DNA from: Eustoma russellianum
Lineage: Eukaryota > Streptophyta > Magnoliopsida > Gentianales > Gentianaceae
DNA length: 64,000 nt
Assembly: GCA_036186865.1 (NCBI GenBank)
Contig: AP025040.1
Coordinates: 14,686,360 to 14,750,359 of the forward strand
Reading direction: 5' to 3'
Shown here in pieces: positions 11,444 to 22,641 of the stretch. The notes below the pieces were generated by a model, which worked only from the letters and a program-made list of their open reading frames with translations, ran no database searches and was not told the DNA's origin. The position numbers and the translations under genes were made by a program. Numbering within the stretch: the stretch's first letter is position 1; every line of letters begins with the position of its first letter.

Positions 11444-13825
11444 CTACTCGTCCTTATCTTCATCTCTCAAGTCAGCTCCATCAACAAACTTTTGGAACAA
11501 CTCTTCAAAGTCTTGAGCTGCTTGAGGATTGTAGAGTTCGGCTATACGGCGATCTTCTCGGTTCAAGTCTGGGTGAACTTGGGCACAGGCTTCAATGGCA
11601 TTCCTCTGGCCGACTTCCATGGCCGAGCCTTGAATCAGAAGCAAATTCTCTTCAAAGAAGCTGGACTTTCTGAAGTCTTGAATTGCTTTGATTTCAGCAT
11701 CGATCAAGTTTTGGCGCAGCAGGTTGTTCATCTTTTGCTCAGACTCAAGCTTCTGTGCCATCTCAGCCATGTTCTTCTTCAAAAATTCAACTTCAGTGAC
11801 AGACTGAGTGGAGGTCAGCTCCAGGTCAGCCACCTTATTCTCCAACTCATCAATCTTAGAGTTGGAGGTGGCCAACCTCGTCTCAGCATCCTCCGCTTTC
11901 TGTTGGAGTTTGGTGGTTCGCGCTTCTAGGTCAGTGACCTTTTGGGTTAGCTCGGCCCTCTTCTTCTCAGATTCTTCAAGTTGTCTCCGAGTGGTCTCAA
12001 GCTCCCCAAGAAAGTTCCTACAGCGGGTCACCACTTCCATCCCTTGGCCTCGGATCTGTACAAAAAGATAGCGGTAAAAAGAAGTCCAATAACAAAATGA
12101 GTAGAGTACTCAACAGAAGATTTACTTACCAGAGCAAGGTTGGACATATAAGCATTGGTCAGGGCCGCGAAGTCCGTTGCCCTGAACCTCTGAAGATCCC
12201 GAGGTAGAATTGCTGCCCTATTAAGCCTTTCGGCCACGGCAGGGTTCTCAGCAGAATCTACCTCAGAAAACCCAATTAAGATTGGGTCTTGAACATTACC
12301 TGGATGAGGCAAGATTTCCTCAACCGGGTCATCAGTGATCATCTCCGGGGGCTGAGATGGTCCCGGATCACGACTGCTAGAGCCTTCACCCCGTTGTCTC
12401 TTCCGGGGGCGGAGGTTGGAGCCTTCACCAGCATCTTCTGACATTTCAGAATTAACTGGAGCCAGGGGCTGGGCCACAGCCTCAAGCTCATCGTCAGCAA
12501 TTGTAATTGGCAGAGCTGCAAAGAAGAGAAAACAAGTCAAAACCCAAACACGTGTTAAAACACTTAAGAAAATCCTTACATTTAAGGAAGGGGTTTTACC
12601 TGGCTCAGGCTCCGCCATTTCGGGCTCAGCAACAGCAACCCTTAGGGCTGGGGGCATCGCCGAAGCAGAGGCCCCTCCAGAACTCAAAGCTGTTAACCTC
12701 CTTTCCCTTCGAAGCCTTTTCCTGGCCTGATTCTCGGACATTATCTCAGCACGGCTCAGGGATCCAGACATGGCACCTGCACCCAGAGTTAAAATAGTTA
12801 GATGTTAACAACAAACCAAGAACATTGAAAATTCAAAGGCTATAGTGGCCACCTCGAAGGATGGTTAGTTGATCTGGAGAAAGGGCTCGATAGCCCTCAC
12901 CAATTGCCGAGTGGTTTACGTCAGTAGCCATCCAGACATCGTAGTCAACTTTGTGCCAATCGATGACAATTGGAGCTGACCGAATTCTGTCTGCTTCATC
13001 GCAGTACTCCTGGCTCGGCAATGTGTTATGGACCCTGCCTCGCTTCCAGGTAGTCTCACTCGGCAGATCAGATCTTAGAATGTAAAAGAATTTTTCCTTC
13101 CATCTTTTATTAGAGGAAGGAATGTTGATGGCGAAAGGGAAATCAATACTAGACCTACGCTTGCTGAAATAGTACCAACTATGTGAAGTCCGGCATGCAA
13201 AAAGGGCTCGAAAAATAGTGGTATTAAAAGGAAATTCAATAAGACGGAGGAGAAGAATATAACAAAGAATGAGTTTGAGGCCATTAGGTTGAATTTGTGG
13301 AAGTCTGAGCCCGTAAGCTCGCATAATACGAATAACGGGCTCAGGAACAGGAAGACTAAAGCCGGACTTGAAATAGTCCTCATAGATTGTTTCATAACCC
13401 CTAGGGGGATCACAAGCAGTTTGACATGGCGTAGGAAGAAGGGGTTGAAAGCGATTTCTATTTATTTTGTAATATTTACAAATCCTACTTAGGTCGGCCT
13501 CGGTCAGACTAGAGGTAGTCTCTTGGACCATAGGAGTTGGCCGACCTCTTACGGGAGAATGAGAAGGACTCCCCTCGAGGGCCTGAGGATTTGCAGACGC
13601 CGGAGCAGGACCCATCCTCACTGGCTCCGGCGAAGAACTGATCACGGTCAAGGCTCTGCTGGACTGAGCAGGGTCCCCAATAGATTGGACCAGAGTACCG
13701 ATAGGCAAATCATCGGCGGAGGAAGACCTGCCGGACGGCAACGGAGAAGCAATAGCTTCTCCGCCCCCGGCGGCATAAGAGCCACCCTCAGAAAAGTTTT
13801 GAGAATCATGGGAGGAGGAAGACAT
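11444..13825 (-). CDS. Spliced antisense ORF of the Tat element (PF04195-like, coiled-coil tail)
   Basis: Four exons on the minus strand join in frame: 13825-12853, 12776-12600, 12515-12130 and 12055-11444 (2148 nt, about 715 residues). Introns are 76, 84 and 74 bp with GT...AG ends (donors GTGG, GTAA, GTAAGT; pyrimidine-rich acceptors). The start ATG at 13825 reads MSSSSHDSQN. Exon 1 carries the block seen in the Pfam family called putative gypsy type transposon (SLTEADLSRICKYYKI, then FPFNTTIFRALFACR). Exon 4 is a long heptad-rich coiled coil followed by an acidic end. Antisense ORFs at this place are known in Retand/Grande-type elements and their function is unknown. A TATA box lies about 180 bp upstream, and AATAAA is about 200 bp past the stop. 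The splice sites are predicted by eye. Confidence 0.8.
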
Positions 13826-14376
13826 TATGAAGATAAAGGGAGAACTTACAGAAAATTTGAAGAAAAAAGACACCGGAGGATGAAACGGAAGGTGATGGAG
13901 GCTGGAACTCGCCGGAGTCAGAAAGGCTTGCCGGAGAAGAAAGCAGAGGGCCGGAGTAAAGGAGTGAAAGCAAATAAAGAGTGAAAGTAACTTGCAGAAG
14001 ACCTATTTATAGGGCATCATCTCGGCAACCCAAGCGTCGCCTGAAATAAATGGCTGTCGGTCCACCAAACGGCGGGATACAAAAAGCTGCTCAATTGACA
14101 CTTCGTGCTCTGCGCAAACAGTAAATGCGCAGGCTGAACCAACCAGAACCAGACACGTGCCAGAATAGACGGCGTGACAAGGAATCTAGTCAGAACTAGA
14201 TGATCGGCTCAGCCAAAAGTTATCATTACTGCATCCAACATTGTGCTTCTAATAAATACGTCAAGCGGCCCAATTAAGTCTTGACACGTCATTGAGGGAA
14301 AGACAACTCGAGAGAGTTCTGAACAGATTAGCCTGCCCTTTTAGCTCATCTCGGCCAGACTAATCTGGGGGGCAAT
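13826..14376. other. 5' flank of the antisense ORF and polypurine tract before LTR 2
   Basis: This stretch holds the antisense promoter region and, at 14366-14376, a purine-rich tract (ctggggggcaatt) that abuts LTR 2 and should prime plus-strand synthesis. CTCGGC decamers like those of the LTR recur here. Confidence 0.65.
14003..14012 (-). promoter_or_regulatory. TATA box for the antisense ORF
   Basis: On the minus strand the sequence reads CTATAAATAGG, a textbook plant TATA box. It is about 180 bp upstream of the antisense ORF start at 13825, which leaves room for a short 5' leader. It implies a promoter separate from the LTR. Confidence 0.65.
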
Positions 14377-15352
14377 TGATGAGCCAAAAAATATCCCTCG
14401 TTAGTCAATAACGGTCAACACTTAAGTAGAGTGTAAGAAATGGCCAAGTATGGCGGGTCGGCCCGGAGGTTGACCAGGTCACTTGGGGACAAACAGCCCA
14501 TCTCGGCCATAGGGCCCCATCACCATCTCGCCCACCTGATTTCTCGGCTATCTCGGCCATACGGTCTCAGTACCCTCAGGGGGTTAAGGAATTCACCTCG
14601 GTTAAAAGGCCTAAATCATCCTTGGCCCCAAGGTCTCATCTCGGCCCGCAGTTCCATCTCGGCCAGAGAGCTGAACTCGATCTTAGATCTGATCTACTCA
14701 CTGGTCTCATACCACCCTTATTGGCGTCAGCTACGAGCATCATGAAAGGCCTCCCATTGCCCTTTGGAGTCGGCCACTTTCATCTCGGCATGCTGACCCC
14801 ACACCATCAGCCATCTCGGGCACTTCAGAGTGCTTCTAGAAGACTTCATCTCGGTTCTAGGAGTTTACCCTAGGTAATTCTACCAGGCGAAACTCCCAGC
14901 CAGATGTCCCAAGCTAGCTTATTCAGCTCAGCACCGAGCCACGTGGTGAGCATGCAAGAGCAAGAGTCATCCAACTGACCTCCTTGCCTGTCACGATATC
15001 AAAGATCTGCCCATGCATTGGCCCAAGCCGCCATATAAAAAGGTTGAACAGCAGGAGAGAGGGGGACAAGTAACAACAAGCTCTGAGAAATTACTCATCT
15101 TCTCCACGGTGAAAACACAGGTTTTACAGGAACATCTCAGTTTACTTAAACCTTCACCATATATATAAACCTCTCCAGAGAAATGGCCCAGACTGACTTG
15201 AGCGTCGGAGGGTATTACCCGGGGCCATAAATCCCGGGTCCTCTGACTCTTTCTCTTTGTGCAGGTCAGCAACTCACTCGCTATGGACAACTGACGGAGT
15301 TCTAACGGCACCACATCAAACGATTACTTGGTGGTAAATTCAGACATCATCA
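14377..15352 (+). repeat. LTR 2 of the Tat gypsy array (shared between two units)
   Basis: It is the same length as LTR 1 with no gap. Three substitutions are visible: 4030 vs 14508, near 4393 vs 14871, and near 4520 vs 14998. It is bounded by the polypurine tract on the left and the primer-binding region on the right, so it serves as 3' LTR for unit 1 and 5' LTR for unit 2. Confidence 0.92.
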
Positions 15353-15434
15353 TATTGGCGCTAGAAGGAGGGTCCGAACCTCTGTCACTTAAATTTGTTC
15401 AACTGCACCGTTTTATTTAAACAAGTCAAGGTAA

Positions 15435-16964
15435 ATGGGTAAAGACGCCCGTGAGGGACTAGGAGAGTCCTCTAATCAACAACGACGAAAAGAGACCCGT
15501 TCTGCTCATCCTGGACAGGATTCCAGGAGGACAGAGCCAGAAAGGAAGAAGGTCCCGGGTATAACCGCGGATGAGAGAAACAAGGCCATGAAGTATGTGG
15601 CCGAAAACTTGGACGTATTCGAAGCCGTGGTGGAACGGCTCAAAGGGAAGAGACCAGAGACGGGATATATGGGGGAAGATTCTACATCCTTTCATCCGAA
15701 GGAGAAGACCCAGTTGCAATCTTCTCGCCATCCCCAGGGGTTTATGGCGGACGCTAGGCGCAGCAATGACAGAGCCCCTACGGTAGAGTCGGTGCCAATA
15801 CCTAGGCAGCGCCTAGGTATAAAGCCCCGATCATTTAAAAGCGTTCGACAGGAGGCAGGTCCTCGCAGGCCGAGGAGCCGACCTGAAGAACTTAACCCTG
15901 AGTATTTGAGGGTAATCCAGGAGAGCCCATTTTCCTGGGATATCGCAGAATATTTGGCACCGGACAGTTTTAAGATGCCAAAGATGGACACATATGATGG
16001 CACATCTGATCCGACAGACCATCTCTTTCAGTTCCAGACGGCAATGAATTTAAAAAATGCACCAGATCCGCTCTGTTGTAAGACCTTCCCTATGTACTTG
16101 CGGGGGAAGGCAAGAAGGTGGTTTCAGGAGCTCCCACCCCAGTCGGTGGATTCCTTCAGACATCTGGCACAAAAATTTAAATCCCAATTTGTGTCGAGTG
16201 CGCCATTCATAAAGAATTCTTCACACCTTATGACTCTGAAGCAAGGTGCGGAGGAATCAGTACTGAAGTATATGCGGCGTTTTTCTGACGAGTCACTGTA
16301 GGTCAGTGACCGAAACGAAGGAGTGAAAGCCGCTGCGTTTATTAACGGTCTCAGAGCAGGCCGCCTCTTTTCACAGCTTGCCGAAGAGGGGCCTACTGCC
16401 CTGAGAGAATGCCTGGAAAAGGCGCATCAGTTTGCCCGAGGAGAGGAGGCAAACCGGTTGAAAAAAGAAGCCAAGCAGAGTACCCGGCGGGAGGTTCGGC
16501 CCAACCCCCGAGCAATTCGACCTGAAGACCAACGCGAACGGCGCAGTGCGTTCGATCGCCTTGGTGTCCGAGGCAAGCGAGGTCAAGAAGGATTACCCCT
16601 TTTGGCTTCAAAAGATAGGATTTTGGCCGTCATGGAAAGAGATGGCCTAAGAACGGATCCGAAGCCCTTGGCAGGTCCCAGGGATAAGAGGGATCCGAAA
16701 TTGTATTGCCGATATCACCGTGATGTCGGCCATGACACTGAAGATTGTCGGCAGTTAGCTCAAGCAATTCGGAAGTTGATTGAGTTGGGGCACTTAAAAC
16801 AGTTCTATGACCCACGTTCTCGGCTTCATAACCGTTTAAGCTTCCGAAAGAATGAGCAGAAGGATAAGTGCCGACCCGAGGCACCCCAACACATCCCAGG
16901 TCGGATGATGATGGGGATCGAGATCAGCAGGAGGCTGCAGTTCAGCCTCAAATCAATTCCATAA
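15435..16964 (+). pseudogene. gag of Tat gypsy unit 2
   Basis: Near-identical to the gag at 4957-6486, displaced by exactly 10478 bp. It has the same TAG at 16299-16301 and the same TAA at 16964. Only a few residues differ (for example Thr to Ala near residue 323, Leu to Pro in the RDPKLYC segment, Asn to Lys in NEQKDKC). The shared stop means the defect was present before the two units arose or was copied between them. Confidence 0.88.
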
Positions 16965-18227
16965 TTTACACCATCTCAGGAGGTCCGATACAGCCAAACC
17001 CGAGCGGTCCCAGTTCGTCAGGTACGTCCACTGGGCCTTCCCCGAAAAAAACGGAGATTAGCTCGAGAGTTGGTATACGGGCCAGAGGATTTAGTCCCGC
17101 TTGATTCTAATAATACGGGTTTAGTCATTGGATTATGCATTCATATGGCGCCGAATAGAATCGTAGAGGTACGGAGAGTGTACGTGGATACTGGGAGTGC
17201 CGTGAACATAATGTATTATCATGTATATAAGCAATTGGGTCTGGCAGACTCTCAAATGACCCCAGTAGCTTCCCCTTTGTATGGATTCACTGGCATGCCT
17301 ATTCGGCCAGCTGGCCTGATTACTCTTAGCGTCAGCTTTGGCAAACCCCCAGCTTACCGTTGCTTATGGATGGATTTCGTGGTGGTTAATGAGAGGTCGG
17401 CTTACAACATTCTCTTAGGCCGACCCGCGTTGGTAGCATTGGAGGCTGTAATATCTCCCTTGCATGTTAGCATGAAGTTTCCTACCCCAGGCGGAGTAGT
17501 TACTTTGCAGGGGGATATTCCTATTGCCCAAAATTGTTACGCAGTGGCCACCCAAGGGAGTGGGATCGTCCAGCAGGTTATTCTGGATGATCTCATCCCT
17601 CCAACAGATGAATGCTTACAAACTGATGATGCGGTTCAGGAATTCATCCTGGATCCAGGTCGGCCAGAGAATACAATCAAAATTGGGACCTGGATGCCAT
17701 CTAAGACTTTGGCTCAGCTTCAGAATCTGCTAAGGGATTTCGCAGAAATTTTTGCTTGGACGGCAGAAGATATGCCTGGAATCCCGACCACTTTAGCAGA
17801 ACATCGTCTTAATGTGGATCCTCAGGTCAGGCCCATTAAGCAGAAGAAGAGAAACTTTGCACCAGAGAGGAACAAAGTGATAGCAGGGGGGGTCGAGAAA
17901 CTCCTGATGGCAAAGTTCATCGAAGAAGTCTTATATCCAATTTGGTTGGCCAACCCGGTTGTGGTCCCTAAGCCGGACAAAAGCTGGAGAATGTGTGTTG
18001 ATTATACTGACTTGAACAAAGCTTGCCCAAAAGATTGTTACCCCCTACCGAAGATTGACAGATTGGTAGATTCTACTTTGGGGTATGAGGTCTTTGATTT
18101 CTTGGATGCCTTTAAGGGTTACCATCAGATTATGATGGCAAAAGAGGACCGAGAGAAGACCTCCTTCATAACTGAGGTGGGCACCTATTGTTACATCAGT
18201 ATGCCTTTCGGTTTAAAGAATGCTGGG
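16868..18227 (+). pseudogene. protease and partial RT of Tat gypsy unit 2, cut at 18227
   Basis: Copy of 6390-7748. One extra A in the homopolymer near 17045-17051 breaks the frame between the gag-like leader and protease; the frame reopens at about 17070. Protease (VDTGSAV) and the RT up to FGLKNAG are present. Homology to unit 1 stops at 18227, before the YIDDM box, and CGACG-rich CACTA sequence begins. The remaining RT, RNase H, integrase and a third LTR are not found to the right. Confidence 0.88.
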
Positions 18228-18435
18228 TACGGCGTTGTTATATTGCGACGAGAGCAAGATCGTCGGCGGTTCGTCGTAAAATTGCGACGTAAATCTGTCA
18301 GGTCTGCGACCTGTTTTTTTCCGTCGTCGGTTCGTCGGTATATCTTTTTCGTCGCTATTTTAAAATTTTTGATTTTTTTATATGTCCGGTCTACGCCATT
18401 TATGTTTCGTCGCAGGTTCGTCGCTATTATTTAAA
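18228..18435. repeat. Left subterminal repeat cluster of the CACTA element
   Basis: About ten CGACG/CGTCG words in 200 bp, in both orientations (for example cgtcggcggttcgtcg). In CACTA elements such motifs bind the TNP protein and bring the ends together. Confidence 0.75.
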
Positions 18436-18725
18436 TTAATATTAAATATTAAATATTAAATATTTATAATTTATTAATAATATCAATATATTATTAATTA
18501 AATAGTTTTATTATTATTTAATTTTTATAATATATTTTATTTTGTATATAAAATCATTTTTACGAATATTATACAGAAATACGGTATTTGCGTATTGAAA
18601 TTCGTATAATTAAACAACACAAATGAAATGGAATCCATATAAATGTCAGATAAAACATAAAAGAACAAAAAATATGTCAATACAATAAATGAAATAGTCA
18701 GTACGAAAAATCAAAAAATAAAATA
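18436..18725. other. AT-rich 3' flank of the TNP relic
   Basis: Very AT-rich (repeats of ttaaatatt) with no coding potential. It sits between the last TNP exon and the left terminal repeats and probably holds its 3' UTR. Confidence 0.5.
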
Positions 18726-20514
18726 CTATGTAGAGGAAGGTGGAGGGGGATCATGCGGAGAAGGCTGACCATCCTGAGGGCGAGGCTGAGGCTGCGAGGA
18801 GCTAGAAAGGAAAGAGCGGAGGATCTGCGATAGCTGCGAGAGTTCCTGCTTCGTCTCCTGCTGCGCCTGCTGAAGCGACTGCTGCAGCGCCTGCTGGGTC
18901 TGAGTGAGCTGCGACCGCAGTGCCTGCACACTCTCCTCATGCTGCGCCCTGATGGTCTCCATCTCATGCTGCAGCGCCGCATGATCTGCGTCTAGGCGTG
19001 AAATATCCTCTGGCGTCGCAGAAGGCGCGGAGGTGCTGGCCTCGGAGGAAGCACCTGGATGCAGAACTTCGGGGAAGAATCGCGGCGCTGCTGATCCAAC
19101 CCCGTACACCTCCCTCTTCTTCTTATTCCGAGGGCCGATGGTCCGAACCGCATCCCAATAAGCACGGTTCTTGTCAGCCTCTTCTCCCCTCTATGCCAGT
19201 AATCTGTTGTACTCGTCCTGAAATGAGAATAAGAATTGTTAGAGTTTAGGGTTTAGAAATAAAACAAACTAAGGAAAAAACAAATGATATCGTAGACTAC
19301 TTACACTGATGTCGCGGGCCTTCACCGTGATCCAGTCCTCCGTCCCGTCGGAGGCTTTCTTCCGATGCGTCTTGTAGAAGAGATCGTAGGAGGCTGGCCA
19401 CTCCCTCGTCTCCGCATGCTGAAAGAATGAAATAAAATATGTTAGTGAAATCCAGAATTTTAAAAATTTCGGCATGACCTATTCGTTTATCGGAGGTATC
19501 CCGGCCTTAAAGGCCTCTCCCAAGTCAAATCAAAAATAAAAAGAAAAAGGCAAATGAACATATATACTACTTACATTAACCATATACGAATACAAAAAAA
19601 AAAAACAACAGCGGAACATAAGAAATCAATGAATCTAAATAATCTACTTAAGTTAATGAATCTAAATAATCCAATGAAATCAATGAATCTAAATAATCCA
19701 ATATTAAAATACTTACCATAGCACGCATCGTGGTGGCATGGAAAACCGAACCACCTGAGTGTTTGGCAGGTGTTGGGGCCTGTAGATTGCCGCTGTGACG
19801 GTTCGCCGCGTTCCGGACGCTGCAGGCTTGGTTAGCAGGGTCCAACCACCCTTCTATCCACCACGCCCAGGTGGCCTCGGATACATAGGGAGGCCTCGCA
19901 GAAATGGGGTCACGCTTCCACTTGGTCTTGAGCGAGTTGACGAAGTCCCTGTAGCGTTTGGCGGCCCTCTGGTGCCAGGCCTACTCTACGTCGTGGGCGA
20001 TGTCGGCTGGCCAGCTGTACGCCTTCTGCAATTATTATACGGAGGAAAAATAAAAATGTGGTTAGAAAAGTAATGATCGATTACGCATCAAAAAGTGAAA
20101 TTCATCAAATTTGAATACCTGAAACTCATCCCAGTAGAACCTACATGTTTGCGGGGTGACACAGGACCAGACATATCCAACAGGGTCCTGCCTCAGGTGG
20201 AAGGACCGAGTAATGCAACCGGAAATCTGGCCCGAGTCCGATGCAAACCTGAAAGAGGTGAAGTTGTTAGGAAAAAATAACTCGTAAAATAGATTTGAAA
20301 ATGTGTTAAAAAAAATAAATCATTACTTACGTATGGGTAGCCTGTGACCAAGGGAGCGCACGACGCCCTGGTATGACACCCTCGTCCGATGCCGCATCAG
20401 ACGCCGGATGATGGGCTGAACCGATGGGTGTGGGTGGCGTCGGAGATCTGGGGGTGCGGACCTATCGGCAGGTCCTAGAAGGTCCGCGTCCGCAGCCAGA
20501 GCGGCGGTCGACAC
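18726..20514 (-). pseudogene. TNP-like gene of the CACTA element (Transposase_24 family)
   Basis: Predicted minus-strand exons, each with GT...AG borders: up to 20514-20331, 20248-20119, 20025-19717, 19418-19305 and 19217-18726. The text matches plant Transposase_24 proteins: CRFYWDEFQ, AAKRYRDFVNSLK, RPPYVSEATWAWW, RHSGGSVFHATT, SYDLFYKTHRKK, then a Gln-rich coiled coil and a proline-rich end. In active elements this protein binds the subterminal repeats. Two premature TAG codons break it, at 19983-19981 and 19193-19191. The first exon has no clear start. It is non-functional as read. Confidence 0.75.
19453..19535 (+). repeat. Duplicated intronic motif, copy 1
   Basis: An approximately 80-bp segment (core atttcggcatgacctattcg, then an interrupted CGGCCTTAA-GGCCTCTCC part) is repeated with few changes at 20741-20820. 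Both copies lie in non-coding parts of the TNP relic. Confidence 0.8.
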
Positions 20515-20740
20515 CGAACCAAGCAGCTCATGCTGAGAAACGAACAGATCGAACTGCCTGAGAGGGCCTGTCTGGCTGGTGGGTAGGTTGGTCGAGTAAG
20601 TAAACCCTCACTAGCCATCAGATCTGCAAGGGTGAAAAAAATTAAAAGGCACATTCAACAAGTTTAGGGTTGGTTGGCCAAACAAATAAGATGTCCAAAA
20701 AATCACAAGTGTTTACATACATTTAATGCAAGATATTAAT

Positions 20741-20820
20741 AATTTTGAAAATTTCGGCATGACCTATTCGTTTATCGGAGGTTTTTCGGCCTTAATGGCC
20801 TCTCCCAAGACAAATCCAAA
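20741..20820 (+). repeat. Duplicated intronic motif, copy 2
   Basis: Second copy of the segment at 19453-19535, about 1285 bp away. The two keep the whole GACCTATTCGTTTATCGGAGG core. Confidence 0.8.
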
Positions 20821-22400
20821 TCCAAACAACATGACATGATTAACCAAACTACATAATCAAACTTCATCATCAAATTACACTTCAAAGTATACATCACTTG
20901 AACTTGAAACTTAAAGCATAAATATGCATAACCTCTAAACAAATTACATTTCAAAATATACATCACCTCTACATCCTTATGATACATCACTTGTAACATG
21001 AATTATGCATAAAAATGGTAAATATAAGAGAATTATGGGCTGCCCAAAGTAAACACAATTCAGTTTAACAACAAACAGGCTTCAACCATAAACTAGCTAA
21101 ACAAAATACATGGCTTCAATAATATATATCATTTGAGCTTCAAACTTGAAAAATAAATAAAAGCTAATTAATACATCACTTGTAACATAAAATAGGCATA
21201 AAAATTGAGAATTTAAGAGCATTAGGGGCTGCCCAAACATACCTTAGCCACATGATCACCAACATGCTTACTTCATATGTCGTCGGACATGGAAACCCAA
21301 CCCAGCGCCACCACCCCACTGCCCTACACCACCCCACTGCCTTACCCACCCCAACACCACCCAGCACCACCCAGTGTAGCGCCCCGCTCCCGAGCCCTAA
21401 CATCGGGAACAGTGCACCCGCCATATCACACTAAGGAGTATCGAAAATCATTATCTCAACTAAGCCCTCGAAAGTCTCATTGGAATGTCATCGACCTCAA
21501 TATCCCCACTCTTAGTCATCCTCGGTATGCTAACTTAATCACCTGTCTATCTGCAAAATATGTCAAAGCGTGGTTTCTAATGTCTACTTTTCCGATTACA
21601 TGATACCAGTCACGGCAATCGCGAGAACTTTACATCACCGGCCTCTTTTTAACCGACCGGAGTATTTTACAGTTTTTACAAGTAAATTACAGCTATGTAA
21701 ATTTTTCCGGCACTATTACTGTTTTCCCCCTTCCTATCACTAAATCAAAGTAGAAATTGCTTTTATTTAGCTACCTTTTAGGGTAAAAAACTGTTGGAAC
21801 TACTGGAAGAGGTTCCACGCACTTGTGGAACTTTGAAGTGACATTCCGCCGGCACAGGAGCTTGAGAGCTGATACCGGAGGTAGATGGAAACTCGCCGCA
21901 CTTATGACACCGAGCTCCGACGAGGATCTGCCTGCAGCCGACAGCCCCTCCCTCTTTCCAACCGAAATTCCTTCCCCCCTTTCCTCAGCCGACAGCCCCA
22001 CCCCCTCCCTCGGCCCCACCCCTTAGCCCCCACCTCGACCGCAACCCCTCGGCCCACCACTCCCTCAGCCGACAGCCCCTCTCAACCGTCACTCCCTCAA
22101 CTGCCCCCCTCAGCCGCCACTCCCTGAACCGAACCCCATCACCCACACACACCCCACTGCCTTACCCCACCCCAACACACACCCCACTCCCTCAACACCC
22201 ACAACACAAACCCAAAACAAAGAATTGAATCTATAACTAATTAAAAGCATTAAAAACGAAATAGGAAGAAAAACTAACCGGAGAAGGAGGTCACCGGAGA
22301 ACGGCGGAAGTTGGATGGGAGAGTTTGCCAGGGAAGATTTCTGAAATGGGGCTGAAATGGCGGGGGCTGAAATGGGGAAGAAGAAGGGGGATTTCTGATT
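20821..22400. other. Non-coding CACTA interior with C-rich low complexity
   Basis: AT-rich to 21240, then two similar C-rich tracts (about 21296-21374 and 21960-22210, cccactgcc/ccctccc words). Between them is a stretch beginning TGTAGCGCCCCG at about 21375 that looks like the start of a gypsy LTR. No second end was located. Open frames here are low-complexity and were not accepted as genes. Confidence 0.45.
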
Positions 22401-22409
22401 TAATTTCGA

Positions 22410-22510
22410 AATTTTGCGACGAAATAGCGACGGGTGTTCGTCGCTATTTCTTGTGTCGTCGTTATTCCAAACTTGCGACGACACGTTTCGTCGGTAAATC
22501 GTCGACGCTC
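22410..22510. repeat. Internal CGACG/CGTCG cluster with perfect hairpin
   Basis: Subterminal-type repeats occur here in the middle of the element. One perfect 12-bp inverted repeat has arms at 22421-22432 and 22439-22450 with a 6-base loop. A second, with 9-bp arms, follows. The cluster lies between the transposase and TNP relics. Confidence 0.75.
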
Positions 22511-22641
22511 TTCAGTATTTTAAAAAAAATAATAAAAAATATAAAGTACTTACAGACACACATTATGTATATACATGTGTATAAGTACATCAACACATAC
22601 AAACTTTTACATAAAGAGGTATATAAAAATTTTGACTAACG

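Larger units (their letters stand above)
3899..15352 (+). mobile_element. Ty3/gypsy Tat-lineage LTR retrotransposon, first unit (LTR to LTR)
   Basis: This unit has both LTRs (3899-4874 and 14377-15352, each 976 bp, TG...CA), gag, protease, reverse transcriptase, two RNase H-like regions, integrase, a tandem-repeat spacer and an antisense ORF. Domain order and the extra antisense ORF fit the Tat clade (Retand/Grande-like). Gag and pol carry an in-frame TAG, a gag/pol frame change and an RT/RNase H frameshift, so the copy cannot make a normal polyprotein. The right LTR runs directly into a second internal region, so the right LTR is shared by two units. Three visible LTR differences in 976 bp point to a recent origin. 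Confidence 0.93.

Noticed and set aside
12416..12797. Plus-strand open frames across the antisense ORF
   Set aside because: They are shadows of the minus-strand exons, whose splice sites and domain text are coherent.
3899..15352. Two gypsy units as independent neighbouring insertions
   Set aside because: There is a single shared LTR between them, no TSD at the junction and a constant offset, which fits a tandem array better.
21277..22484. Proline/serine-rich open frames on both strands
   Set aside because: They arise from C-rich low-complexity tracts and show no family resemblance.
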